From a virus: DNA of 64,000 bases. Made by a program: the position numbers and the translations under genes. Of the stretch, positions 9,117 to 16,083 are shown one piece after another. The stretch spans positions 1 through 64,000 of the IMG/VR virus record IMGVR_UViG_3300023179_006727. One strand, given 5' to 3'. Every line of letters begins with the position of its first letter. Position 1 is the first letter of the stretch. The notes under the pieces were generated by a model. It made no database searches, had not been told where the DNA came from, and was given only the letters and a program-made list of their open reading frames with translations.

Positions 9117-10077
9117 TGATCTGATCAGTTACCAATTCTTTTGTTGTCATGATATCAAAATTACAATGACACATTTTCTTGGTACATACTACAGGATCTT
9201 CAGGTATCATTAAATTTTTATCGTATATACTACCTACACAATCACCTTCTTTGCACCATCCACGATAAATTCTACCATCCATATCTACAATAATTTGCTC
9301 TACACCTGCGTAACAATCCCATCCACTCCAATCATTAGTTTTATCATTAATAAAACGTTGTGCAGTAAATGATTCCTCTTTACCATCTTCATAAATCTTT
9401 CGCATTGCACCACGATAATATGGAAATTCTTTAGTGTGCTTGATATGCTTTATTACTAAATCATATTGACGATCAAATATCTTATGTTGGATATCACTAT
9501 AATCATATAAAGTATCGCCAAAATCATGAATTAGTGGTTGTAATGCCATACTAAGATCACCTAAAGCCTTAATTTTATTTGCTAAAGAATAACATTGCTC
9601 AAACTTTGCAGGACTCATCATAATATTAACGTGTGTTCTAAGATCTTTATGGACAGTTTTAATTACGTTCATAAAATGATCGGGGTCGCCTTCTTCAGGA
9701 TGAAAGCTTAAACATACATGATCAAAGTATTCTTTATTTTCTTCCCACCAACGAATGGTTCTACTACCGTTACTAATTAGTCCAATTTTAATATCCAAAT
9801 CTTTACAAAATTGGCAAACATCAGTAAAATGTTTCCATAAGGTAACTTCGCCACCTGTGAATTCAAAGTATAATTTACGTGGAAATACTTGATCTGCTAC
9901 TCTAGCGATAAAACTTTTTATTTCATTAGGGTCGGGCCACCCTACGGTACCATTATGTAATGCTTCAGGACAATAACTACAACTGAAATTACATGTATTT
10001 CCTATACACCAATTTACAACGAACCATTTTTCGTGTTCGGGATTATTATGAACTAGTTTAAAATATTTTTTAATCAT
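9106..10077 (-). CDS. Radical SAM protein with C-terminal SPASM/twitch-like domain
   Basis: The 323-residue protein has its radical SAM motif near the N-terminus (C29-x3-C33-x2-C36), then F-T-G-G-E, and an auxiliary Cys-rich domain at the C-terminus: C255, C275, C280 and C-T-K-K-M-C-H-C at 298-305. The auxiliary domain aligns by eye with the N-terminal domain of the 1625-2680 product, including the D-M-D-G segment and identical 20-residue Cys spacing. This is the classical SPASM-like order, unlike the other six. Six bases after the upstream sulfotransferase-like gene, the ATG at 10077 follows a CATAAATA box. Confidence 0.85.
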   Translation of the reverse strand: MIKKYFKLVHNNPEHEKWFVVNWCIGNTCNFSCSYCPEALHNGTVGWPDPNEIKSFIARVADQVFPRKLYFEFTGGEVTLWKHFTDVCQFCKDLDIKIGLISNGSRTIRWWEENKEYFDHVCLSFHPEEGDPDHFMNVIKTVHKDLRTHVNIMMSPAKFEQCYSLANKIKALGDLSMALQPLIHDFGDTLYDYSDIQHKIFDRQYDLVIKHIKHTKEFPYYRGAMRKIYEDGKEESFTAQRFINDKTNDWSGWDCYAGVEQIIVDMDGRIYRGWCKEGDCVGSIYDKNLMIPEDPVVCTKKMCHCNFDIMTTKELVTDQINVQ

Positions 10078-10082
10078 GCTAT

Positions 10083-10805
10083 TTATTTATGTAAAAAGGA
10101 ATGTATAAGTTGACGAACTTCATCTGCGTTGATGATTTGATCATAAGGATTTTCAAATCCCTGTTTTTCAATCTTTATATCATTTACAAAACTTTTATTA
10201 AAAATTTTTGATAAATTATGAATCGCATTTTCATAGTTAATAATAGGACCTGTTATGCCAACCTTTTCTGCATATTGAAAGAAATAATTACTTGATTGTA
10301 CGAGCCATTTACTATTACTAACAACTGATAAATCTACTGTAACTTTGTCACTAAACCTTTCTTTATTTTTAAATTGTGTCCATCGATTAGTTGTTTGTGC
10401 TATAATATAACTTAATAAATGATTTTCCATATCCAACCTTTTAATAAGAAAAAAAGAAAAATTATTTTCCTTTAAATGTGACACAATGGTTGACATATGT
10501 TTTATTAAATAATGATATGGAAATACTCTTAATACCAATGGCATTGTTGTGTTTTGTTTTAGTGTACTATTAATATATTCAATTCGTCTAGGTAAAATTT
10601 CTAAATCATCATATTCAGGTAAAAATTTACAATATAATTCCCCTTTTTCGTTACAGACAGGCAACGGTTGCATATTTTTACCTAAACCACTTGTATAAGG
10701 TTCATATAAATCTAGAATTTTTTGTTCAGAATTAGTTTTTATTAATTCAGCAATATATTGACTACCACATCTTGGTAACCCAAATAAACAGATTCTGCTG
10801 TACAT
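10083..10805 (-). CDS. Sulfotransferase-like P-loop protein
   Basis: The product is 240 residues from ATG 10805, which I prefer because it makes a TAATG junction with the upstream stop; a TTG six bases earlier gives 242. Near the N-terminus, G-L-P-R-C-G-S-Q-Y is the kind of loop that binds the 5'-phosphosulfate of PAPS in sulfotransferases. A later I-K-R-L-D-x-x-x-x-L-L-S segment could be the 3'-phosphate site. This is a family-level inference from short motifs, and the acceptor is unknown. Its placement between glycosyltransferase-like and radical SAM genes suggests sulfation of a glycan or modified peptide. A nucleotide kinase-like P-loop protein is the alternative. Confidence 0.6.
   Translation of the reverse strand: MYSRICLFGLPRCGSQYIAELIKTNSEQKILDLYEPYTSGLGKNMQPLPVCNEKGELYCKFLPEYDDLEILPRRIEYINSTLKQNTTMPLVLRVFPYHYLIKHMSTIVSHLKENNFSFFLIKRLDMENHLLSYIIAQTTNRWTQFKNKERFSDKVTVDLSVVSNSKWLVQSSNYFFQYAEKVGITGPIINYENAIHNLSKIFNKSFVNDIKIEKQGFENPYDQIINADEVRQLIHSFLHK
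10084..10091 (-). promoter_or_regulatory. Possible late promoter box CATAAATA
   Basis: This is a one-base variant of TATAAATA on the minus strand, overlapping the end of the sulfotransferase-like gene and 6 bases before the ATG at 10077. Its position matches the stop-overlapping late boxes seen elsewhere in the window, but a second start inside the operon is not proven. Confidence 0.35.
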
Positions 10806-11737
10806 TACCAACCTTCTTGTTCACGAATGATATCAATTTCTTTAATCATGGCACCACGATTATGCCATTTTTGACTGACATAATCTTTAAAAAACTTACT
10901 TTGTTCTTTATTTAATTCTACAATAGACAACCCTAAATCATGCTTTAATATTTCACCCAATCGTATATTATCTTCATCGGAACAATGTTGATGCTCACCC
11001 CATAACTCATCTAAGTATTTGAAATCACGCACTAAGGTATAAACCCAATCATTTTTTACCATAAGATAATAAGTTCCCATTCTTGCACCATACATTGCCC
11101 ACCAACCATACTCTTCATCCCTACCAATATTTTGCCAAATGTTTAAGTTTTGCATGTTACGAGGCCAAAGATGGGTACTAAATTCTTTTACAGTAGATGG
11201 TGGGTTACCATCCCTTGTACATAATTTTACACCTTCACGAAATCCTGCTCTCCATGCTTGTTTTGGGGTATAATTAATATATGTGGTTGAAAAGCAATCA
11301 TGCATAGGCCAATACATAGGATCAAAACAAAATTCTATATTAGTCCTTGCTTCACCTGTAGTATTTTCATGTGTTTTCATCGCTAGTACAAACTTTTTTG
11401 TCCAACAACTCATACCACCATTACCATAATATAAGCCATTTACGTTATTACGTGCTCGCCAACGAAATTGTGCATGTTGACTAATTTCATCTAAGTTTAA
11501 TTGTAAGGTAAAAAATGATTCATTAGGCATATTATCACCATCAATTAGAACAAATCGCTCTGTAGTGCTTGCGTTTGCTGCTGCTTTATGTGCGGCATCT
11601 GATCCAAATACACCATCAACACGCACTGCCCATGGCACCATGTCTTTTATTTTAAGCCAAAATTCTTCTTTTTGTGGTTCGTCGTATGAAAGATATATAC
11701 AATCTAAGTCTGCAATATCTACAATATGATTATTCAT
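10805..11737 (-). CDS. Glycosyltransferase-like protein (GT-A-like, D-G-D motif)
   Basis: The 310-residue protein starts with L-S-Y-D-E-P and has F-V-L-I-D-G-D-N near residue 85, which looks like the metal-binding DxD site of a GT-A glycosyltransferase after a nucleotide-binding half. Further motifs are Y-G-N-G-G and W-R-A-G-F-R-E. From memory this belongs to an uncharacterised group in T4-type marine phages, in which some members carry aromatic repeats like those of the gene at the left edge. Its start overlaps the upstream gene by eight bases. Donor and acceptor cannot be inferred. Confidence 0.55.
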   Translation of the reverse strand: MNNHIVDIADLDCIYLSYDEPQKEEFWLKIKDMVPWAVRVDGVFGSDAAHKAAANASTTERFVLIDGDNMPNESFFTLQLNLDEISQHAQFRWRARNNVNGLYYGNGGMSCWTKKFVLAMKTHENTTGEARTNIEFCFDPMYWPMHDCFSTTYINYTPKQAWRAGFREGVKLCTRDGNPPSTVKEFSTHLWPRNMQNLNIWQNIGRDEEYGWWAMYGARMGTYYLMVKNDWVYTLVRDFKYLDELWGEHQHCSDEDNIRLGEILKHDLGLSIVELNKEQSKFFKDYVSQKWHNRGAMIKEIDIIREQEGW

Positions 11738-12095
11738 CCTGCAAATCTTCTACCTTAACCGTGTCAACAAAAATATGTTCTGAATCATCATCAACAAGTA
11801 TGTTCCAATTTTCGGGATGTACCTTAAATCCCACCTTAGAACGTTTAAAAATAAGAAAGCGTGGATGTACAGGTCTAACTAATTTACCATCAATTACTTT
11901 TACTTGAAAACTAGCGATTTCGTAATCTTTATGTTGTATAACAATATAATCACCTTCTTCTTCACCTGCTGAATAAAAAAGTGGTAAAGATGTATCTTTA
12001 TCATAGTAAAGACGATATTCAATAGGTTTTCTTTCAACAAAATTGTTGACTAGTTTAAACGCTTCAATAATGTTTTTTAATTCGGGATCAATCAT
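11730..12095 (-). CDS. Conserved hypothetical protein, 121 residues
   Basis: I cannot assign a function. The protein is charged, with an N-terminal helix-like segment followed by alternating hydrophobic residues that suggest a small beta-rich fold, and an acidic C-terminus. It has no signal peptide, membrane segment or cysteine motif. It overlaps both neighbours by eight bases inside the glycosyltransferase part of the operon, so it is probably an accessory protein of the same pathway. Confidence 0.7.
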   Translation of the reverse strand: MIDPELKNIIEAFKLVNNFVERKPIEYRLYYDKDTSLPLFYSAGEEEGDYIVIQHKDYEIASFQVKVIDGKLVRPVHPRFLIFKRSKVGFKVHPENWNILVDDDSEHIFVDTVKVEDLQDE

Positions 12096-12891
12096 AATAT
12101 GGACTAAAAGTATTTACTAAAGATTTATGTACATAATGAACAGGATAAAATTGACTGTAATTACAAATTTTCATTTGTCCATCTGCAAGAATTTCAAAAA
12201 ACAATTCTTTTGTCCAATCATCACTAACAATGTTTGACATTCTAGGTTTCATATGTGCCCATTTTAACGGATTGATAGCTGATGGAATTATACATTGTTC
12301 TTCACCATGTAATATTGTAGCTATAGCATAAACCACATCGGTTGTTGCAATTTCGTTATCAGGACAATATCGTAATATTGTTTTAAAATTATCCCACTTC
12401 TCAAAAATGTTTCTAACTGTTCCAAAAAATGATTCAGCTACTTTTCCTTTCTTGAAATAAGTAATACCATTATAGATATCAGGTAAATCATTTTTATCAA
12501 ATATAAGTCTATAATCACGAACATGGCTTGGTTGATTTTTATAATTGACGCATCCATGTGCAATTGCCAAATCTCTATTTGCACATGCTTCCCACCATGA
12601 ATCTATATTTCTAGTAATCAGAACATCGCTCTCAATTTTAAAAGTTTCATCATAGGGTGATGCATCATACACTTGCCAATCATTAACCAATTTCCATTCA
12701 TCACTTGAACGATCCATATGTGGAAATTCAATAATTTGATCGAAGTGATTATCGTCAATAACAATATCAGTTAGTAATGATATAGGAAAAGTAGGATTAG
12801 TTTTGCGTATGCTTTTTGCGAGTAAACGTGCACAGGCAACATAATCTGTTGTTGTATTGTTTTGTGCGAGTATAATTATACCTTTACTCAT
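12088..12891 (-). CDS. Glycosyltransferase-like protein (GT8-like)
   Basis: The 267-residue protein opens with a beta strand and the segment A-Q-N-N-T-T-T-D-Y, continues with I-S-L-L-T-D, and has K-I-E-S-D-V-L in the place of the DxD metal site. The overall order (nucleotide-binding start, S-L-L-T-D, acidic motif about 90-100 residues in) matches GT-A enzymes such as family GT8. It is a diverged paralogue of the next upstream gene. E-S-D instead of D-x-D is a conservative change and may still bind metal. The substrate is unknown. Confidence 0.6.
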   Translation of the reverse strand: MSKGIIILAQNNTTTDYVACARLLAKSIRKTNPTFPISLLTDIVIDDNHFDQIIEFPHMDRSSDEWKLVNDWQVYDASPYDETFKIESDVLITRNIDSWWEACANRDLAIAHGCVNYKNQPSHVRDYRLIFDKNDLPDIYNGITYFKKGKVAESFFGTVRNIFEKWDNFKTILRYCPDNEIATTDVVYAIATILHGEEQCIIPSAINPLKWAHMKPRMSNIVSDDWTKELFFEILADGQMKICNYSQFYPVHYVHKSLVNTFSPYYD

Positions 12892-13684
12892 TTATCATAT
12901 CCAATAAATTTAATTTATTCATACAATGAAAGTCTGTTTGACCAAAGTTTAATTTATAAGGTCGCATTGTATTACTAACAATTTTGTTAAATTTAAACTC
13001 AAATTCTGTTTGATCAATTTTAGCTACTTCGACATCAGGATAGACATTTAATAAAGGCCATTTTATTGTGTAATCATCTATGCCCAAATGTCCACTTACT
13101 GTGTTTAATGCGATTGTTAAAGCATAATCATTACGATATAATTGATTATTAAATTTATATAATCCTGCATAGTAAATGTAATTCTTTTGAATCATTTTCC
13201 ACATATCAAATAATGCACGTGTGAAATCATCTTTTTTAAATGTAATAACTGTTGCCCAACACATTTCTAACTGATATTGACCAATAAATGTTTCTGTAAT
13301 AGTGCTATATTTCGAGACTGAATTAGTTGTATTATGACATAAAAAACTAGAGTTTATATCCCATAGTTTATTTAAATGATTGGTGTTAATAATATAATCT
13401 GTATCGAGTAATAGAGTATGGTCATATGGTGTTAGATCGTATGCCATATGTCGATCAAAGTTTTTCCAAAAAATTAAATTACCATTTTTATCCGCTCGTT
13501 GTTGGTATATTTCATTCTTATGTAATATAACTTGATCAAATGATTCATCAACTGTTTCATTGTCAGTGATTAAAGTTACAGGTAAATTTAGAAATTGTTT
13601 TACACGTTGTGCAGTAAATTTGGCTATTTTAACATAGTCAATTTCTTCAGTATTATTTGCAATTAGAACAATTCCACGATTCAT
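12884..13684 (-). CDS. Glycosyltransferase-like protein (GT8-like)
   Basis: The 266-residue product shares with its neighbour the start G-I-V-L-I-A-N-N, the V-T-L-I-T-D strand and a metal-site-like L-L-L-D-T-D-Y motif, here with an intact D-T-D. A GT-A fold transferring a sugar from a nucleotide donor is likely; the family assignment is by motif only. It overlaps the upstream gene by ATGA and the downstream gene by eight bases, so two tandem glycosyltransferases are made together. Confidence 0.65.
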   Translation of the reverse strand: MNRGIVLIANNTEEIDYVKIAKFTAQRVKQFLNLPVTLITDNETVDESFDQVILHKNEIYQQRADKNGNLIFWKNFDRHMAYDLTPYDHTLLLDTDYIINTNHLNKLWDINSSFLCHNTTNSVSKYSTITETFIGQYQLEMCWATVITFKKDDFTRALFDMWKMIQKNYIYYAGLYKFNNQLYRNDYALTIALNTVSGHLGIDDYTIKWPLLNVYPDVEVAKIDQTEFEFKFNKIVSNTMRPYKLNFGQTDFHCMNKLNLLDMINE

Positions 13685-13989
13685 CGTTGTGTTTTTACAT
13701 TATCTAATTCTTCACTCCATTGTGCCATAACTATATTATAGTTTTCAATTAGTGAACTAAGTAGTTCTTTACGATTGACAAGGACAACGTTTTTATATTC
13801 ATCAACAAGATGAATTTCATCAGGTAATTGTTCTACCGCAAGAAATGAAATAAATTGTGGATTAGAAATCCAATAACCACCTTGACTTACAATAAGTAAT
13901 TTACTTTTGAACTTTTCTTCTAGTAAATTTTTGTGCAATCTATGATCATATCTTGATCTTACAGTTTTAATAATTTGATTAATATCCAT
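13681..13989 (-). CDS. Small conserved phage protein, 102 residues
   Basis: The function is unknown. The protein has the pattern L-L-I-V-S-Q-G-G-Y-W-I, then E-I-H-L-V-D-E-Y and N-R-K-E-L-L near the C-terminus, followed by a helical tail. Small proteins of this type sit next to tail fibre genes in T4-type phages, so a fibre assembly role is possible but unproven. It is the first gene of the accessory operon. A second, broken copy lies at 15012-15227, about 90% identical by eye, including part of the upstream flank. Confidence 0.65.
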   Translation of the reverse strand: MDINQIIKTVRSRYDHRLHKNLLEEKFKSKLLIVSQGGYWISNPQFISFLAVEQLPDEIHLVDEYKNVVLVNRKELLSSLIENYNIVMAQWSEELDNVKTQR

Positions 13990-14090
13990 AACACTATTTA
14001 ATGTTAAATATTAAGCTATATTTTTTTTATTGTTTTTTTAGACCTAATTTTTATAATGTTTAATGCATCTTAAAAAATATAAATCTAGAT

Positions 14091-14113
14091 AAGGTAAATT
14101 ATTAATTTACCTT
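14091..14113 (-). terminator. Hairpin terminator after the 84-residue gene
   Basis: There is a perfect 10-bp stem, AAGGTAAATT with AATTTACCTT, around a 3-base loop, followed on the minus strand by a T-rich stretch. It lies 29 bases after the stop of the gene at 14142 and before the accessory operon. Confidence 0.55.
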
Positions 14114-14141
14114 TGTGGTCGTTTATTAATAACTGAGCTTT

Positions 14142-14396
14142 TTATTGTTCAGATGGCTGTGGTAGTAACATATTTTGATTCAATAGATCAGCATCACGAT
14201 TTCTATAACTAATCGTGGTTTCATCATCTACCAATTGTTCATCAACCAAAATACTATACATATAAGTTTGATAATTTTTATTAGTGGCAGAAGGTATTAA
14301 AATCTCATCTGTATCTTTATCATTTAATTCATAATGACCTTCACGTATCGACCTAACTCTATTATCTTTATCAAGTTTAAAAAATCTTTGAAACAT
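14142..14396 (-). CDS. Small tail-module protein, 84 residues (duplicated)
   Basis: The function is unknown. It starts M-F-Q-R-F-F-K-L-D after a good ribosome binding site (AAAGGA) and is charged, without cysteines or membrane segments. It is paralogous to the 85-residue gene at 15366-15623: the first 40 residues are nearly the same and the C-termini differ. It follows the 140-residue fibre-like gene by 22 bases in both module copies, so the two products probably work together. Confidence 0.7.
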   Translation of the reverse strand: MFQRFFKLDKDNRVRSIREGHYELNDKDTDEILIPSATNKNYQTYMYSILVDEQLVDDETTISYRNRDADLLNQNMLLPQPSEQ

Positions 14397-14418
14397 ATTA
14401 TTTCCTTTATATTTTATA

Positions 14419-14841
14419 TTATGTTATATCTTCTTCAATTACAACAAAACTCCAACTAATAGTGTAAGTATTAGTACCCCCCAATTTAATGTATCTTCCT
14501 GCTGGCAAATACAAAGGCCCATAATTCATGAATTCTAACATAGTCCCTATTCCAGCTACACCACTAATAACCCCGGTTGCACCCGTCCATCCAGGACCTT
14601 CATTAAATATAATGTTCAAAATTCTAAAATATTGAGACCCAGCCGATTGAGTAAAAATCGTTCCAGTAATATTTAAACTTCCTGCAATAATGTATGCGTA
14701 ATTCGGGTCGGTATTAGCAAACGGCGCATAAAAATATGCATTTCCAACTACTTTAGCTGTTCTACCACTTGGTACCGTGTAGATAGTTGTCTCAGAGTTT
14801 GCTAGAGCCGCTCCCGCAAATGATTTTATATATCTAGCCAT
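14419..14841 (-). CDS. Small tail/fibre-associated structural protein, 140 residues (duplicated)
   Basis: The protein begins A-R-Y-I-K-S-F, continues Y-T-V-P-S-G-R-T-A-K-V, and ends F-V-V-I-E-E-D-I-T. It is rich in Gly, Ser, Thr and Tyr, like small beta-structured virion proteins. The gene at 15646-16038 has the same two ends but a different middle, as if the exposed part had diverged. A strong AAAAAAGGA ribosome binding site precedes the ATG, and an AATAAATA box lies upstream. A decoration or fibre-tip role is a guess from context. Confidence 0.65.
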   Translation of the reverse strand: MARYIKSFAGAALANSETTIYTVPSGRTAKVVGNAYFYAPFANTDPNYAYIIAGSLNITGTIFTQSAGSQYFRILNIIFNEGPGWTGATGVISGVAGIGTMLEFMNYGPLYLPAGRYIKLGGTNTYTISWSFVVIEEDIT

Positions 14842-14860
14842 TTTCTTTTTTCCTTTTTTG

Positions 14861-14868
14861 TATTTATT
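14861..14868 (-). promoter_or_regulatory. Late promoter-like box AATAAATA
   Basis: The box lies on the minus strand 20 bases before the ATG of the 140-residue gene, with an AAAAAAGGA ribosome binding site between. It corresponds to the GATAAATA box in the same place before the paralogue at 16038. Confidence 0.45.
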
Positions 14869-14892
14869 ATATCATATAATAATGCTTTAATT

Positions 14893-15013
14893 TTAAACTA
14901 TTTTAGAATTATAACTAAACGCAACAAATGGAGTTTGTGTATTTAGATTGAACGCATTAAATGCTTTAAATGGCAAATCTTCTTCACTTGAAATAATTGT
15001 TAATGATAATGAT
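14893..15013 (-). pseudogene. Duplicated 3' fragment of the tail fibre gene
   Basis: The minus-strand reading frame ends with L-N-T-Q-T-P-F-V-A-F-x-Y and a stop. This is the same C-terminal tail as the 506-residue fibre protein encoded at 16084-17604. Only about 40 codons are present, with no start. It is the leftover end of a fibre gene carried along when the fibre end and the small-gene module were duplicated. Confidence 0.75.
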
Positions 15014-15227
15014 TGACAAGGACAACGTTTTTATATTCATCAACAAGATATATTTCATTAGGTAGTTGTTCTACTGCAAGAAACGAAATAAATTGTTGGT
15101 TAGAAATCCAATAACCACCTTGACTTACAATAAGTAATTTACTTTTAAATTTTTCTTCAAGTAGATTTTTGTGCAATCTATAATCATATCTTGATCTTAC
15201 AGTTTTAATAATTTAATTAGTATCCAT
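15012..15227 (-). pseudogene. Broken copy of the 102-residue gene
   Basis: This segment matches the gene at 13681-13989 at about 90% by eye. The ATG is kept, but codon 5 is TAA where the intact copy has CAA, and the last 30 or so codons are missing because the copy joins directly to the fibre-gene fragment. It cannot encode the full protein. Confidence 0.8.
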
Positions 15228-15301
15228 GATACTATTTAATATTAAATATTAAGGTGTATTTTTTTCTATTTATGGTTTATTTTAATTAAATAAAAACCTT
15301 C

Positions 15302-15323
15302 AAAAGTAAATTAATTTACCTTT
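15302..15323 (-). terminator. Degenerate hairpin after the 85-residue gene
   Basis: AAAAGTAAATT and AATTTACCTTT pair over 11 positions with one mismatch. It is the duplicated counterpart of the hairpin at 14091-14113 and is followed on the minus strand by a T-rich segment. The mismatch may weaken termination. Confidence 0.4.
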
Positions 15324-15365
15324 GTGGTCGTTAATTGAGATGGTAGCTTGCTAAACATGAGGTTT

Positions 15366-15623
15366 TTATTCTTGAGATTGCGGTAATTGCATCATAATTT
15401 GTTTCTTGTAAAACTCTTCATCGTCCTTTCGCTTACTTATTGTAACTCCATCTTCTACTAACTGTCCATTAACAAAAATACAATGCATATAATTTTTGAA
15501 CTCTTTATGATTTGCAGAATGTATTATAATTTCATCTGCATGTTTGTCATCCAATTCATAATGCCCTTCACGAACTGATACAACTCTATTACCTTCATCT
15601 AGTTTAAAAAATCTTTGAAACAT
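15366..15623 (-). CDS. Small tail-module protein, 85 residues (duplicated)
   Basis: I place the start at ATG 15623, giving M-F-Q-R-F-F-K-L-D as in the paralogue at 14142-14396, with AAAGGA ten bases upstream. A longer frame from 15665 would overlap the preceding gene. The protein is charged and of unknown function. Its C-terminal half differs from the other copy. Confidence 0.7.
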   Translation of the reverse strand: MFQRFFKLDEGNRVVSVREGHYELDDKHADEIIIHSANHKEFKNYMHCIFVNGQLVEDGVTISKRKDDEEFYKKQIMMQLPQSQE

Positions 15624-15645
15624 ATTATTTCCTTTATCATTTATA

Positions 15646-16038
15646 TTATGTAATATCTTCTTCAATTACAACAAAATTATACATCATGTTTTGAAAATTA
15701 GAATATACGCTTACAACACTACCAGTTGCTAAATACAACGGACCATAATTACAATAATTTGGGATTATTTGAATCGAGGATCCGTACATCGCCATTGCCG
15801 CTGGAAACATTCCACCTTCATTGAACATAATTAGCGGTACTTGGTAACTATAACTTGTAGTTGCATAAGTACCACTATAAAATGTACTGTTGACTTCAAC
15901 ATAAGACCTAGTACCCCCAGCATCATTCCAACCCCCCATTTTGCAACTTCCGAGTAATTTAGCTGTTCTACCAGCTGGCACAGTATAAACACTTGCAGAC
16001 AGTGTATTACCACTAAAAGATTTTATATATCTAGCCAC
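15646..16038 (-). CDS. Small tail/fibre-associated structural protein, 130 residues (duplicated)
   Basis: It starts with GTG at 16038, supported by an AAAAAGGA ribosome binding site and by alignment of A-R-Y-I-K-S-F with the paralogue at 14419-14841. Both end Y-x-F/W-x-F-V-V-I-E-E-D-I-T, while the middle portions are unrelated by eye apart from the N-Y-G-P-L-Y-L segment. The conserved ends and variable centre suggest an exposed, rapidly changing surface. It probably belongs to the distal tail; the exact role is unknown. Confidence 0.65.
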   Translation of the reverse strand: MARYIKSFSGNTLSASVYTVPAGRTAKLLGSCKMGGWNDAGGTRSYVEVNSTFYSGTYATTSYSYQVPLIMFNEGGMFPAAMAMYGSSIQIIPNYCNYGPLYLATGSVVSVYSNFQNMMYNFVVIEEDIT

Positions 16039-16057
16039 TCTCTTTTTTCCTTTTTAT

Positions 16058-16065
16058 TATTTATC
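16058..16065 (-). promoter_or_regulatory. Late promoter-like box GATAAATA
   Basis: The box lies on the minus strand 19 bases before the GTG start at 16038 and just after the fibre gene stop, followed by AAAAAGGA. It matches the box-to-start layout of the other late genes here. Confidence 0.45.
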
Positions 16066-16083
16066 ATATGATATTATGTTTAA

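Noticed and set aside
14091-15323. Possible attachment-site pair from the two related hairpins at 14091 and 15302
   Set aside because: The similarity is explained by the larger module duplication; no integrase is present in the window and the phage type is lytic.
13681-16038. Small duplicated genes as precursor peptides for the radical SAM enzymes
   Set aside because: They lack a leader/core layout, Cys- or Gly-rich cores and any repeat of a short core; their context points to tail fibres instead.
14861-16065. Diversity-generating retroelement, because two paralogous genes keep their ends and vary in the middle
   Set aside because: No reverse transcriptase or template repeat is in the window, and the differences are not confined to adenines.
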